From RGIG1959 sp964564305 (lineage in GTDB: Bacteria > Bacillota > Clostridia > Oscillospirales > Acutalibacteraceae): DNA of 20,343 bases. The DNA lies in assembly GCA_964564305.1 (NCBI GenBank), contig CAZMAM010000027.1:1-20343 (forward strand), read 5' to 3'. The first letter of the stretch is position 1; each line of letters starts with the position of its first letter. Made by a program: the position numbers and the translations under genes. Positions 7,716-15,932 of the stretch are shown in pieces. The notes under the pieces were generated by a model. That model did not search any database, was not told the DNA's origin, and worked only from the letters and a program-made list of their open reading frames with translations.

Positions 7716-8219
7716 ATGGAATTTCAAATCGAGATACCGCAGGAAGAATTTTCCGATTTTCTGGATGAATTTGTGGTTCAGGGATACGAAGACGAAACGG
7801 AACAGGCCGAAGACGGTCAGGGTTCGCTGATTGTAGAATACGACGGAACCAATCTGGGCACATATCTGGGCAATGCCGGTTTAACTGTGGCCATCGGACT
7901 TATCGTGGTCATGGCGGCTCTTTTGGTGCTGACCGGTATTTTTAAAGGATTCGGCTATGTGCTGAGCGCCAAGAGCCGCAAAAAACCGGCTGTGTCTTCG
8001 GGTGAAAATTTGCCGGTTTCTCCCTCTGTCGCGATTCCCGCGGTTTCCGATTTAAGTGAAGAGAACAACTGCGAATTGATTGCGGTGATTGCGGCGGCGG
8101 TTTGCGCGATGGAGCCGCAGGGAAAACGGTATGTGGTGAAAAAAGTCAGCCGCGTTTCTGCCGGCGGGCGTTCTGCTTGGTCTGCGGCGGGAGTGGCGGA
8201 AAATACCGCTCCCTTCTGA
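7716..8219 (+). CDS. OadG-family gamma subunit of a sodium-pumping decarboxylase
   Basis: A 167-residue single-pass membrane protein. The ATG at 7716 follows GAGGGG. Residues about 54-80 form one transmembrane helix ending in GFGYVLSAKSRKK. The cytoplasmic tail ends in ELIAVIAAAVCAMEPQGK (120-137) and SAWSAAGVAEN (153-163), the usual signature of OadG proteins from Firmicutes. The acidic N-terminal extension of about 50 residues is longer than in minimal OadG. Gamma subunits help assemble the complex and link the carboxyltransferase to the beta pump. The beta gene follows 30 nt later, but no alpha or biotin-carrier gene is present, so the substrate (oxaloacetate, methylmalonyl-CoA, glutaconyl-CoA or malonate) cannot be told. 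Confidence 0.8.
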   Translation: MEFQIEIPQEEFSDFLDEFVVQGYEDETEQAEDGQGSLIVEYDGTNLGTYLGNAGLTVAIGLIVVMAALLVLTGIFKGFGYVLSAKSRKKPAVSSGENLPVSPSVAIPAVSDLSEENNCELIAVIAAAVCAMEPQGKRYVVKKVSRVSAGGRSAWSAAGVAENTAPF

Positions 8220-8249
8220 GCGGGCCCGTACCGGAAAGGATGATGATGC

Positions 8250-9536
<1,287 letters not shown>

Positions 9537-9553
9537 CGTATGGTATTTTCTCT

Positions 9554-9583
9554 GTGGGCGGGCAATTTGCCCGCCCACATTTT
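9554..9583 (+). terminator. GC-rich hairpin after oadB
   Basis: GTGGGCGGGC (9554-9563) pairs perfectly with GCCCGCCCAC (9569-9578) around AATTT, followed by ATTTTC. It sits 17 nt after the oadB stop and ends only about 6 nt before the ribosome binding site of the helicase gene, so it may also act as an attenuator or processing site. Confidence 0.65.
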
Positions 9584-9600
9584 CGAGGGGACTGTCGTCA

Positions 9601-12033
9601 TTGGCTGATGTCGGATATATTGTCGATAAGGCGGAATTTCCCGCGCTTCGTCGAAAAATCATGGAACGGGATTTTTCCTTTCTGAACGACCGCCAGCGGG
9701 AAGCGGTGTTTCATTCCCGTGGTCCGCTTTTGATTTTGGCCGGTGCAGGCAGCGGGAAAACCACTGTTTTGGTCAATCGGGCGGCGTCGCTGATTCGTTA
9801 TGGCGAGGCGTACGAAAGTGAGGAGATTCCCTCTCATCTGACCGCCGAACTGCGGGAGCGTATTCGCCTTACGGCCTCGGGAGAACACAAAGCGGATGAC
9901 GCCGTTCGGCGTTGCCTTGCCGTTGATCCCTGCCCCGCGTGGCGTATTCTCACGATTACGTTTACCAACAAGGCGGCGGGGGAACTGCGGGAGCGGTTAT
10001 CCCGTATACTCGGTGCCACCGGCGATCAGGTGGTGGCGAGTACGTTTCATTCTTTTTGTGCGCGTATTCTGCGACGGGAGGGTGAAGCGCTCGGTTATTC
10101 TTCGCATTTTACCGTCTACGATACCCAGGACAGCGGGCGATTGATGAAAGAAGTGCTGAAATCTCTCGGCATAGAGGAAAGGGTGCTTGGGTATAAAGCG
10201 GTGCTTTCCGCCATCGGAAGAGCAAAAGACGGTTTGTGTTCGCCGCAGGAATATGCCCGTCAGGCGCAGGGAGATATTCGGCTGAAGAGTATTGCTTCCG
10301 CATATTCCCTGTACGAAAAGCGGCTGCAGCAGGCAAACGCGATGGATTTTGACGATTTGCTTTGCAAGACGGTCGAACTGTTTGAACGGTTTTCGGATAT
10401 TCTCGAAAAAGTGCGTTCCCGTTTTCGCTATATTATGGTGGACGAATATCAGGATACCAACTATGCTCAGTATCGCTTGGTCAGCCTTCTGTCCGGCGGA
10501 AACGGAAATTTGTGCGTGGTGGGGGATGACGATCAGAGTATTTACAAGTTTCGCGGGGCAACCATAGAAAATATTTTGAATTTTGAGCAGGAATTTCCTT
10601 CCTGCCGGGTGATTCGTCTGGAACAAAATTACCGATCTACCCAGACCATTCTCGATGCCGCCAACCATGTGATAGAAAAAAATACCGGTCGCAAGGGCAA
10701 GACCCTTTGGACCGATAACGGCGTCGGCGATAAAGTGGACTGGTATACACTGGACAATGAGGAGGAAGAAGCGCGCCTGATTGCCAAAACGGTGCAAAAC
10801 GGTGTGGCGGGCGGCCGCCGTTACAGGGATTATGCCGTGCTGTACCGCGCCAGAGCGCAATCCAATGCCATAGAGCGCACGCTGATGAAAAGCGCGGTTC
10901 CGTATCGTGTGGTCGGCGGTCACCGCTTCTACGACACACAGGAAGTTCGTGACGCCATGGCGTATTTGCGGGTAATACAAAACCCGGCGGATGATGTTTC
11001 TTTGCGCCGGATCGTCAATCAGCCTCGGCGCGCCATCGGAGAACTCACTGTGGATCGCGCCGCGCAAATTGCCGACAGTCTTGGACTGACCATGTACGAG
11101 GTAATGTCGGATGCCGCCGCTTATCCGGCGCTTTCTCGCGCGGCGGCGAAACTGGCGCCGTTTATCCGAATGATCGATACCCTGCGGGAAAAGTCGGAAA
11201 ATGGGTTTTGTCTGCCGCACGAAATCTACCGTGAAATGTTGGATCAGAGCGGGCTTTTGGCTATGTGGCAACATGCCGGGGAGGAACAGGCAGACCGCGT
11301 GGATAACCTCAACGAATTGGAATCGTCACTGATCGATTATGAGCGGCGCTGTGAACCGGAACTTCCGACACTGGCAGGCTTTTTGGAGGAAGCGGCGCTG
11401 ATGACCGACGCCGACAATTATGACAGCGAAGCGGATGCCGTGGCCTTAATGACCGTACACGCGGCCAAAGGGCTGGAATTTCCCATTGTGTTTCTGCCCG
11501 GATTTGAGGACGGAATTTTCCCCGGAAGGAACAGCATGTTCGTTCCGGACGAAATGGAAGAAGAACGGCGGTTATGTTATGTCGGCATTACCCGGGCAAA
11601 GGAGCGGTTGATTCTTTGTTGCACATCTTCCAGAATATTGTACGGTTCTACCAATCGAAACCGTCCGTCACGGTTTTTAGAGGATATTCCCCCGAAATTG
11701 CTCAAGCCGCACGATTTAACCTTTCAGGCAAAGGCCAAGCCGGCTGTGCACAGCGCGTTGGCGGAGGATATTATCCATCGTGCCAGACAGGATGCCGAAC
11801 GCCGCTCGCAAGGCGGTTTTCCGGCCGCGCGGTCTGTTTCTCCGAAAGCGGAAACGGCGTGTTGGCATACGGGGGACAGAGTCCGCCACCGGGTGTTTGG
11901 CACCGGTGTGATTGTTCAGACGGTGCCTATGGGAAACGATATGATGCTGACCATTCGCTTTGACGCAGCGGGGCAAAAGAAAGTCATGGCCAATTACGCT
12001 CATCTTTTGCGGGAACGGGAGGATCAGGCGTGA
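9601..12033 (+). CDS. pcrA: ATP-dependent DNA helicase PcrA/UvrD (superfamily 1A)
   Basis: An 810-residue 3'-5' helicase for nucleotide excision repair, replication restart and RNA polymerase handling. TTG 9601 is chosen because GAGGGGAC lies about 8 nt upstream; ATG 9661 has no such site but is possible. Motifs run in order: Q motif LNDRQREAV (28-36), Walker A GAGSGKTT (48-55), DEYQDTN (281-287), GDDDQSIYKFRGA (308-320), EQNYRSTQ (341-348), TVHAAKGLEFPIVF (about 619-632) and ERRLCYVGITRAKERL (about 655-670). The C-terminal GDRVRHRVFGTGVI (about 757-770) begins the Tudor-like RNA-polymerase-binding domain of PcrA. About 45 residues are inserted between motifs I and Ia (about 69-113), making it longer than the usual 720-750. 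It overlaps the next gene by 4 nt. Confidence 0.93.
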   Translation: MADVGYIVDKAEFPALRRKIMERDFSFLNDRQREAVFHSRGPLLILAGAGSGKTTVLVNRAASLIRYGEAYESEEIPSHLTAELRERIRLTASGEHKADDAVRRCLAVDPCPAWRILTITFTNKAAGELRERLSRILGATGDQVVASTFHSFCARILRREGEALGYSSHFTVYDTQDSGRLMKEVLKSLGIEERVLGYKAVLSAIGRAKDGLCSPQEYARQAQGDIRLKSIASAYSLYEKRLQQANAMDFDDLLCKTVELFERFSDILEKVRSRFRYIMVDEYQDTNYAQYRLVSLLSGGNGNLCVVGDDDQSIYKFRGATIENILNFEQEFPSCRVIRLEQNYRSTQTILDAANHVIEKNTGRKGKTLWTDNGVGDKVDWYTLDNEEEEARLIAKTVQNGVAGGRRYRDYAVLYRARAQSNAIERTLMKSAVPYRVVGGHRFYDTQEVRDAMAYLRVIQNPADDVSLRRIVNQPRRAIGELTVDRAAQIADSLGLTMYEVMSDAAAYPALSRAAAKLAPFIRMIDTLREKSENGFCLPHEIYREMLDQSGLLAMWQHAGEEQADRVDNLNELESSLIDYERRCEPELPTLAGFLEEAALMTDADNYDSEADAVALMTVHAAKGLEFPIVFLPGFEDGIFPGRNSMFVPDEMEEERRLCYVGITRAKERLILCCTSSRILYGSTNRNRPSRFLEDIPPKLLKPHDLTFQAKAKPAVHSALAEDIIHRARQDAERRSQGGFPAARSVSPKAETACWHTGDRVRHRVFGTGVIVQTVPMGNDMMLTIRFDAAGQKKVMANYAHLLREREDQA

Positions 12034-12983
12034 ACATTGTCGTTACCGATTGGAATACCGTGACGTCGGGCGATCTTTCCTCCGATTGTTTTCGGGAATA
12101 CGGGACAGTCACCGTCTACGGGATGTCTTCTCCCGAAGAAACGGCGGAGCGCATTCGGGACGCGGACATTGTGCTGTGTAACAAAACACCGATGACGGAG
12201 AGTGCTCTTTCGCAAGCGCCGCGCGTGCGGTATATCGGGCTTTTTGCCACGGGATACAACAACATTGATTTAGTGTACACCCGTGCCCATCGCATTACCG
12301 TGTGCAATGCCGCCGGGTATTCCACCGAAGCGGTGGCGCAGCATGTTTTTGCCCTGCTTTTGGAAATGACCTGTCGCACGGCGGAATACCATCGGTTTGT
12401 GCAGGACGGAAAATGGATTGGCAGCGGTGTATTTTCTCCGTTTTGCTACGATCAGACCGAACTGTGCGGGCTGACCATGGGCATTATCGGGTACGGAAAA
12501 ATAGGCAAATCGGTTGCCCGTATTGCACAGGCGTTTGGCATGCGGGTTCTTTGCTCAACCCGAACGCCGGCGGAGGATCAACCGGGTGTTTCCTTTGTGG
12601 ATTTTGCACATTTATTGGCGGGCTCGGATGTAATCTCGGTGCATTGCCCCCTGACGGAAAAGACCGCTCAGCTGTTTAACCGAGAAGCTTTTTCGCTTTG
12701 CAAACCCGGGGCTTTTTTTATCAATACATCCCGAGGCGGCGTGGTCGATGAACCGGCTCTGAGAGAGGCGCTGGAAAGCGGCCGCATTGCCGCAGCCGCG
12801 CTGGATGTACTGGCGGTTGAGCCCATGGCGCCCGACTGCCCGCTGATCGGTGCTCCGCATTTGCTTCTTACGCCTCACATTGCTTGGGCGCCCCGCAAAA
12901 CCCGGGAACGGTTACTGAATGTGGTGTGTGATAATTTGCGCGCATATTTGGCGGGAACGCCAAAAAATGTCGTTGGGTCATAA
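12030..12983 (+). CDS. D-2-hydroxyacid dehydrogenase (glycerate dehydrogenase / hydroxypyruvate reductase-like)
   Basis: A 317-residue NAD(P)-dependent oxidoreductase of the D-isomer family. It starts at GTG 12030 in a GTGA overlap with the helicase stop, with GGGAGG upstream, so it is translationally coupled. The Rossmann motif GYGKIG lies at 154-159. The catalytic set is visible: Arg235 in NTSRGG, Glu264 in AVEP and His283 in HIAWA. STEAVAQHVFALLLE (98-112) is typical of the glycerate dehydrogenase/hydroxypyruvate reductase branch, but 2-ketogluconate or other 2-hydroxyacids cannot be excluded. The cofactor is uncertain. The pairing with a repair helicase seems to be positional rather than functional. 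Confidence 0.87.
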   Translation: MNIVVTDWNTVTSGDLSSDCFREYGTVTVYGMSSPEETAERIRDADIVLCNKTPMTESALSQAPRVRYIGLFATGYNNIDLVYTRAHRITVCNAAGYSTEAVAQHVFALLLEMTCRTAEYHRFVQDGKWIGSGVFSPFCYDQTELCGLTMGIIGYGKIGKSVARIAQAFGMRVLCSTRTPAEDQPGVSFVDFAHLLAGSDVISVHCPLTEKTAQLFNREAFSLCKPGAFFINTSRGGVVDEPALREALESGRIAAAALDVLAVEPMAPDCPLIGAPHLLLTPHIAWAPRKTRERLLNVVCDNLRAYLAGTPKNVVGS

Positions 12984-13010
12984 CGGCGCTTTCATGCCGG
13001 TTTTTGTTTC
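12984..13010 (+). terminator. Weak terminator after the dehydrogenase
   Basis: CGGC (12984-12987) can pair with GCCG (12996-12999), followed by GTTTTTGTTTC. The stem is short. The T tract is the left part of repeat copy B, so the repeat may supply the terminator. Confidence 0.35.
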
Positions 13011-13068
13011 ATCTGACGAAAAATCCGCTCCTGCTTCACGAACGACAATCTTTGTGCGGTGTTACCTT
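12991..13068 (+). repeat. Dispersed intergenic repeat, copy B
   Basis: Aligns with 331-407 over about 78 bp with one gap, near three quarters identity by eye. It contains GTTTCATCTGACGAAAAAT (13006-13024), present exactly in inverse orientation at 13818-13836. It fills the gap between two convergent genes and ends at the stop codon of the phosphoribosyltransferase-like gene. Confidence 0.65.
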
Positions 13069-13708
13069 AAATTTTTGAATAACCGAAGCTGTTGACAATG
13101 GCGTCGATTTTTCTGCGGTCGCGGCACATAGGGCAATCGGTGGACAGCGCGTTGATATAACCGGGCAAATCGTCTGCGGTAAACAGAGATTCCACTTTGG
13201 TTCCGGCTACTTCCGGGGCGGCGCTGAATAATGCCGCCACACCGGCCAAACGCCCGTTATAATAACGAAGGCAATCCAAAGACCGTACAATGGTTTTTCC
13301 GGTTGACGCGGACGCAATCAGCAAGAGAATCTGTTTGTTCCAGACCATGTCTTGCATATTGTCGCGGAAAAGCATCTGATTGTTGGCGTTGGTTTCCGGA
13401 GTGAGTACGGCGATGTCGTTGCCCTCGCTAAGGCTCATTCCTCCGGGGCAGGAAAGTTCTTCTGCCAAAAATGCACCGACCATTTCCGTTCCTTCCAGAC
13501 AGATAACGGTATCTACCGGCGTGGTAGTGGCAAACCGTTTGGCCAGTTCTTGCGCCGCCGCCCTTGCGGATTGCAGGCGGGATTTCAGCGAGGTCAGATC
13601 GACATAATAGTTGACATGCGAGTGATTGGTGGCAAAGTGACCGGGGATGATATTGATGCGGATGTTGCGGTTGGAGGCCGCGCGTATTTCCTTTTGCCTG
13701 GATTCCAT
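13067..13708 (-). CDS. Orotate phosphoribosyltransferase-like protein
   Basis: A 213-residue protein of the type-I phosphoribosyltransferase fold. The ATG at 13708 is preferred to that at 13747 because GGAGG sits about 7-8 nt upstream. VDTVICLEGTEMVGAFLAEE (65-84) matches the first PRT block. ILLLIASASTGKTIVRSLDC (127-146) is the PRPP-loop position and keeps S-T-G-K-T. The usual acidic pair before that loop (D-D or E-D) is replaced by Ile-Ala, so PRPP transfer activity is uncertain. The C-terminus carries a CPMC pair (192-195), possibly a metal site. Firmicute homologues are commonly labelled orotate phosphoribosyltransferase without biochemical proof. No pyrimidine genes are nearby. It has its own promoter and stands alone, flanked by inverted repeat copies B and C. 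Confidence 0.7.
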   Translation of the reverse strand: MESRQKEIRAASNRNIRINIIPGHFATNHSHVNYYVDLTSLKSRLQSARAAAQELAKRFATTTPVDTVICLEGTEMVGAFLAEELSCPGGMSLSEGNDIAVLTPETNANNQMLFRDNMQDMVWNKQILLLIASASTGKTIVRSLDCLRYYNGRLAGVAALFSAAPEVAGTKVESLFTADDLPGYINALSTDCPMCRDRRKIDAIVNSFGYSKI

Positions 13709-13747
13709 ATAAATTCCTCCCTCTCTTGGACAAACAAGGTATGTCAA

Positions 13748-13776
13748 AGTATATCAAATTTTTCCGTTAAAATCAA
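13748..13776 (-). promoter_or_regulatory. Promoter of the phosphoribosyltransferase-like gene
   Basis: On the minus strand, TTGATT (13776-13771), a 17-nt spacer and TATACT (13753-13748), with TGA immediately before the -10 forming an extended -10. The leader is short, about 30 nt. Confidence 0.65.
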
Positions 13777-13811
13777 GGCAATCCGGCATAATGTTTGTCA
13801 AACCGAATCAT

Positions 13812-13850
13812 TGAGGAATTTTTCGTCAGATGAAACAAAAAAATCTGAAC
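13812..13850 (-). repeat. Dispersed intergenic repeat, copy C (inverted)
   Basis: Carries an exact 19-bp inverse match (13818-13836) to 13006-13024 of copy B, with a longer T run before it on the minus strand. CAGAT/ATCTG (13827-13831 and 13843-13847) can form a small hairpin. Together with copy B it brackets the phosphoribosyltransferase-like gene. Confidence 0.55.
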
Positions 13851-13941
13851 ACTCCGGAAATTGTCCCCTCAATTTTTAGGCATAATGACGAAATACGGGT
13901 TTTTAGAATAGTACCGTATAAAACTCGTCTTGTGTAAAGCG

Positions 13942-14070
13942 ATGGGCGGATTTTGCTCCAGGTGAAACAAAAACCGCAGAAAAACCGCCGGGTATATGCG
14001 AGGATTCCCGGTCAAATTTCAAAAAAACGCAAACCGCTGGCAGGTTTGCGCGGCAATCGGTCTTTGTGTG
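13942..14070 (-). repeat. Dispersed intergenic repeat, copy D (inverted)
   Basis: The reverse complement aligns with copy A at about 241-375. AATCCTCGC and CTGCGGTTTTT are exact and evenly spaced (18 nt between them in both copies), as is AAAATCCG. A further CACAAA...ACCG...GCGCAA block matches at the far end. It lies in the region upstream of tcdA. Confidence 0.5.
14021..14050 (-). terminator. Intrinsic terminator on the minus strand
   Basis: CGCAAACC (14028-14035) and GGTTTGCG (14043-14050) form a perfect 8-bp stem with a 7-nt loop. Read on the minus strand it is followed by seven T (complement of A at 14021-14027). No minus-strand gene lies upstream, so it may stop antisense transcription through tcdA, or belong to repeat copy D. 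Confidence 0.5.
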
Positions 14071-14123
14071 GTGTTGTTTTATTACCTATTACGTTCAGGG
14101 TTGCATTCAGGGAGGAAGCCGTT

Positions 14124-14879
14124 ATGTCGTATCTCAATCGAACCGAGCGCCTGGTGGGATCGGCCGCTATACGCCGCTTGGCGCAATCGCGAGTGGGGGT
14201 ATTCGGGCTGGGCGGCGTTGGAGGGGCGGCGGCCGAGGCGCTGGCGCGAAGCGGGATTGGGTCTCTCGATTTAATCGATGACGACCGCATTGCCGAAAGC
14301 AATCTCAATCGGCAGATTCTCGCTTTGCGCAGCACTACGGGCAGATACAAGGCCGATGTGGCGGCTGAACGGCTAAGGGATATCAACCCGGATATATCGC
14401 TTCACCTCTACCGTATGTTTTATTTGCCCGAAACGGCACGGCAAATTCCCCTCTCCGATTTTGATTATCTCATCGACGCAATGGACACGGTCACCGCAAA
14501 GCTCAGTTTGATCGAATTTGCGCAGGCTGAGCACATACCGATTATCAGCTGCATGGGAACCGGAAACCGGCTGGATCCCTCTGCACTGCGGGTGGGGGAC
14601 ATTTACAGCACCTGTGGTGATCCGCTTTCCCGCGTTATGCGCAGGGAATTGCGCAAGCGTGGCATTCGGTCGCTTCAAGTGGTATATTCTCTGGAAATGC
14701 CGCTTGTCCCTTCTCCTTCGAAGGAGCAAACCCCGGAGCCTTCGGATACCCGGCCGTCTCCTTCCCGAAAGGATGTGCCCGGAAGTGCTGCCTTTGTTCC
14801 TCCGGCCGCAGGATTTCTCGCCGCATCGGCGGTGGTTCGCGCTTTGATTTCCGGACCGAACGGCAGTGCTTCGGCGTAA
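14124..14879 (+). CDS. tcdA: tRNA threonylcarbamoyladenosine dehydratase (TcdA/CsdL, ThiF/E1-like)
   Basis: A 251-residue member of the E1-like superfamily, which uses ATP to cyclise t6A37 of ANN-decoding tRNAs to ct6A. The ATG at 14124 follows GGAGG by 8 nt. The nucleotide-binding loop GLGGVGG is at 28-34 and the ATP-site SNLNRQ at 59-64. DAMDTVTAKLSLI (118-130) and ISCMGTGNRLDPS (141-153) are typical of TcdA. PGSAAFVPPAAGFLAASAVV (219-238) is the conserved C-terminal block. Length and motifs are normal. A promoter was not identified; a dispersed repeat lies upstream. It appears to be a single-gene unit, since a new promoter follows at 14934. Confidence 0.9.
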   Translation: MSYLNRTERLVGSAAIRRLAQSRVGVFGLGGVGGAAAEALARSGIGSLDLIDDDRIAESNLNRQILALRSTTGRYKADVAAERLRDINPDISLHLYRMFYLPETARQIPLSDFDYLIDAMDTVTAKLSLIEFAQAEHIPIISCMGTGNRLDPSALRVGDIYSTCGDPLSRVMRRELRKRGIRSLQVVYSLEMPLVPSPSKEQTPEPSDTRPSPSRKDVPGSAAFVPPAAGFLAASAVVRALISGPNGSASA

Positions 14880-14933
14880 AGCTGCTTGGCAACGGCTGGC
14901 GAGAATTGCCGCAGTTTCCTTTCAAAATAACCG

Positions 14934-14962
14934 TTGTATTTTTCTTACCCCTATGGTATACT
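14934..14962 (+). promoter_or_regulatory. Promoter of the DivIVA-like gene
   Basis: TTGTAT (14934-14939), 17-nt spacer, TATACT (14957-14962), with TGG before the -10 as an extended -10 element. About 70 nt of leader precede the ATG at 15041. Confidence 0.65.
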
Positions 14963-15040
14963 ACCTGACGCACCGGTGAGCCAAACGAATATATCACAAC
15001 ATAAAAACGGGATGCAAAAGAACATCGGGAGGTGTTCGCA

Positions 15041-15751
15041 ATGGCGGAAAGCGGCATGTTCCGTACGGGTTTGCGCGGATTCAAAAAGGAAGATGTTTTG
15101 CTGTACATTGACCGCCTTCAGCGCGAAGACTGGGATCAGCTCAGTGCCGCTCAAGGTGAATGTGCCCGTGTCAAACAAGAGCTGGAAATCCAGAAAACCG
15201 CTTGTTCCGATGCTTCATCTCAGGCGCTTGAGTCGGAAGAAAAACTTCGGGATATGCAAGAGCGCTTAGAAAAAATGACTGTATTGGCCAAGACATATAA
15301 ACAGGAATTGCTTCATTTGCGCGATTCGGTCGCCGCGTTGGAACAACAGGCCGCCCGCTTGGAACAGGAAGCCGCTCCCAATCGGGAACAGATGCAGTCG
15401 CTGCAGGCTGAATTATCCGATCTTCGCGAACAGAACCGTTCTCTGCGGGAAGAGCTGACCGCCGCTACGCAGGAAAATGAGCGGTATGCCAAATCAGTGG
15501 GAGATGTCGGAGCATTGATGGTTGAAGCGAGGGAATTGAAGCAAACGCTGGCACTGGGCGCCGAAAAGGCGGGCAAGGCCTGTTTTGAGAAAGTCGAAGC
15601 CGCGGTTTGCGCGCTGGAACAGTGCGCAAAGGAGTGTCGGGCATCTTTCACACAAACGCGCAAAGACTGGGAAATTACGGTGGCGCAGTCTTCCGATCCT
15701 GCATCGGATGATGCCGCCGGGCGACACTTTTTTCGGGGATCCGCCGAATGA
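15041..15751 (+). CDS. DivIVA-like coiled-coil protein, probable C-terminal frameshift
   Basis: A 236-residue protein; the ATG at 15041 has GGGAGG 8 nt upstream. The N-terminus FRTGLRGFKKEDVLLYIDRL (7-26) is the motif of small DivIVA-related clostridial proteins, in which the head domain binds membrane or a partner. Residues about 30-165 are a charged Gln/Glu/Leu-rich coiled coil (EQQAARLEQEAA and the like). A role in division or cell-pole organisation is inferred from the family. The reading ends abruptly in RHFFRGSAE, while the next frame stays open to 15932 and looks like the natural charged tail. A one-base change near GCCGCCGGGC or the T6 run (15710-15735) would join them. Confidence 0.72.
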   Translation: MAESGMFRTGLRGFKKEDVLLYIDRLQREDWDQLSAAQGECARVKQELEIQKTACSDASSQALESEEKLRDMQERLEKMTVLAKTYKQELLHLRDSVAALEQQAARLEQEAAPNREQMQSLQAELSDLREQNRSLREELTAATQENERYAKSVGDVGALMVEARELKQTLALGAEKAGKACFEKVEAAVCALEQCAKECRASFTQTRKDWEITVAQSSDPASDDAAGRHFFRGSAE

Positions 15752-15932
15752 AAGCGGCGGAGTGAATACGGCAGGCGGGGTACACGCACATGCGGATACG
15801 GCCGTGGATGCTCCCTTACCGACTGAACAGCATGAACATCGTGTGGCGCAAGAGCAGAAAGAGCAGGAGCATCGGAAAATTTTTTCCCGTTTACGGGGCT
15901 GGAGGAGAATCGTATCGAAGCGCGGAAAATAA
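15752..15932 (+). other. Probable out-of-frame tail of the DivIVA-like gene
   Basis: This stretch is open in the frame one base on from the DivIVA-like gene. It encodes GDTFFGDPPNESGG, then a run rich in Glu, Gln, Arg and Lys, ending RRIVSKRGK with TAA at 15930-15932. The stop overlaps the presumed start of the next gene, as expected within an operon. No start codon with a ribosome binding site explains it as a separate gene. Confidence 0.5.

Larger units (their letters stand above)
13709..14123. other. Divergent intergenic region with promoter, two repeat copies and a minus-strand terminator
   Basis: 415 bp between the minus-strand phosphoribosyltransferase-like gene and plus-strand tcdA. 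It contains the promoter for the former (13748-13776), repeat copies C (13812-13850) and D (13942-14070), and a T-tract hairpin read on the minus strand (14021-14050). ATTGAGG (13810-13816) can pair with CCTCAAT (13867-13873), enclosing copy C. No clear tcdA promoter was found; TATAAA near 13917 lacks a convincing -35 partner. Confidence 0.55.

Noticed and set aside
9997..11274. A 425-codon minus-strand open frame
   Set aside because: It lies wholly antisense to pcrA, whose motifs are unmistakable; composition is that of a shadow frame.
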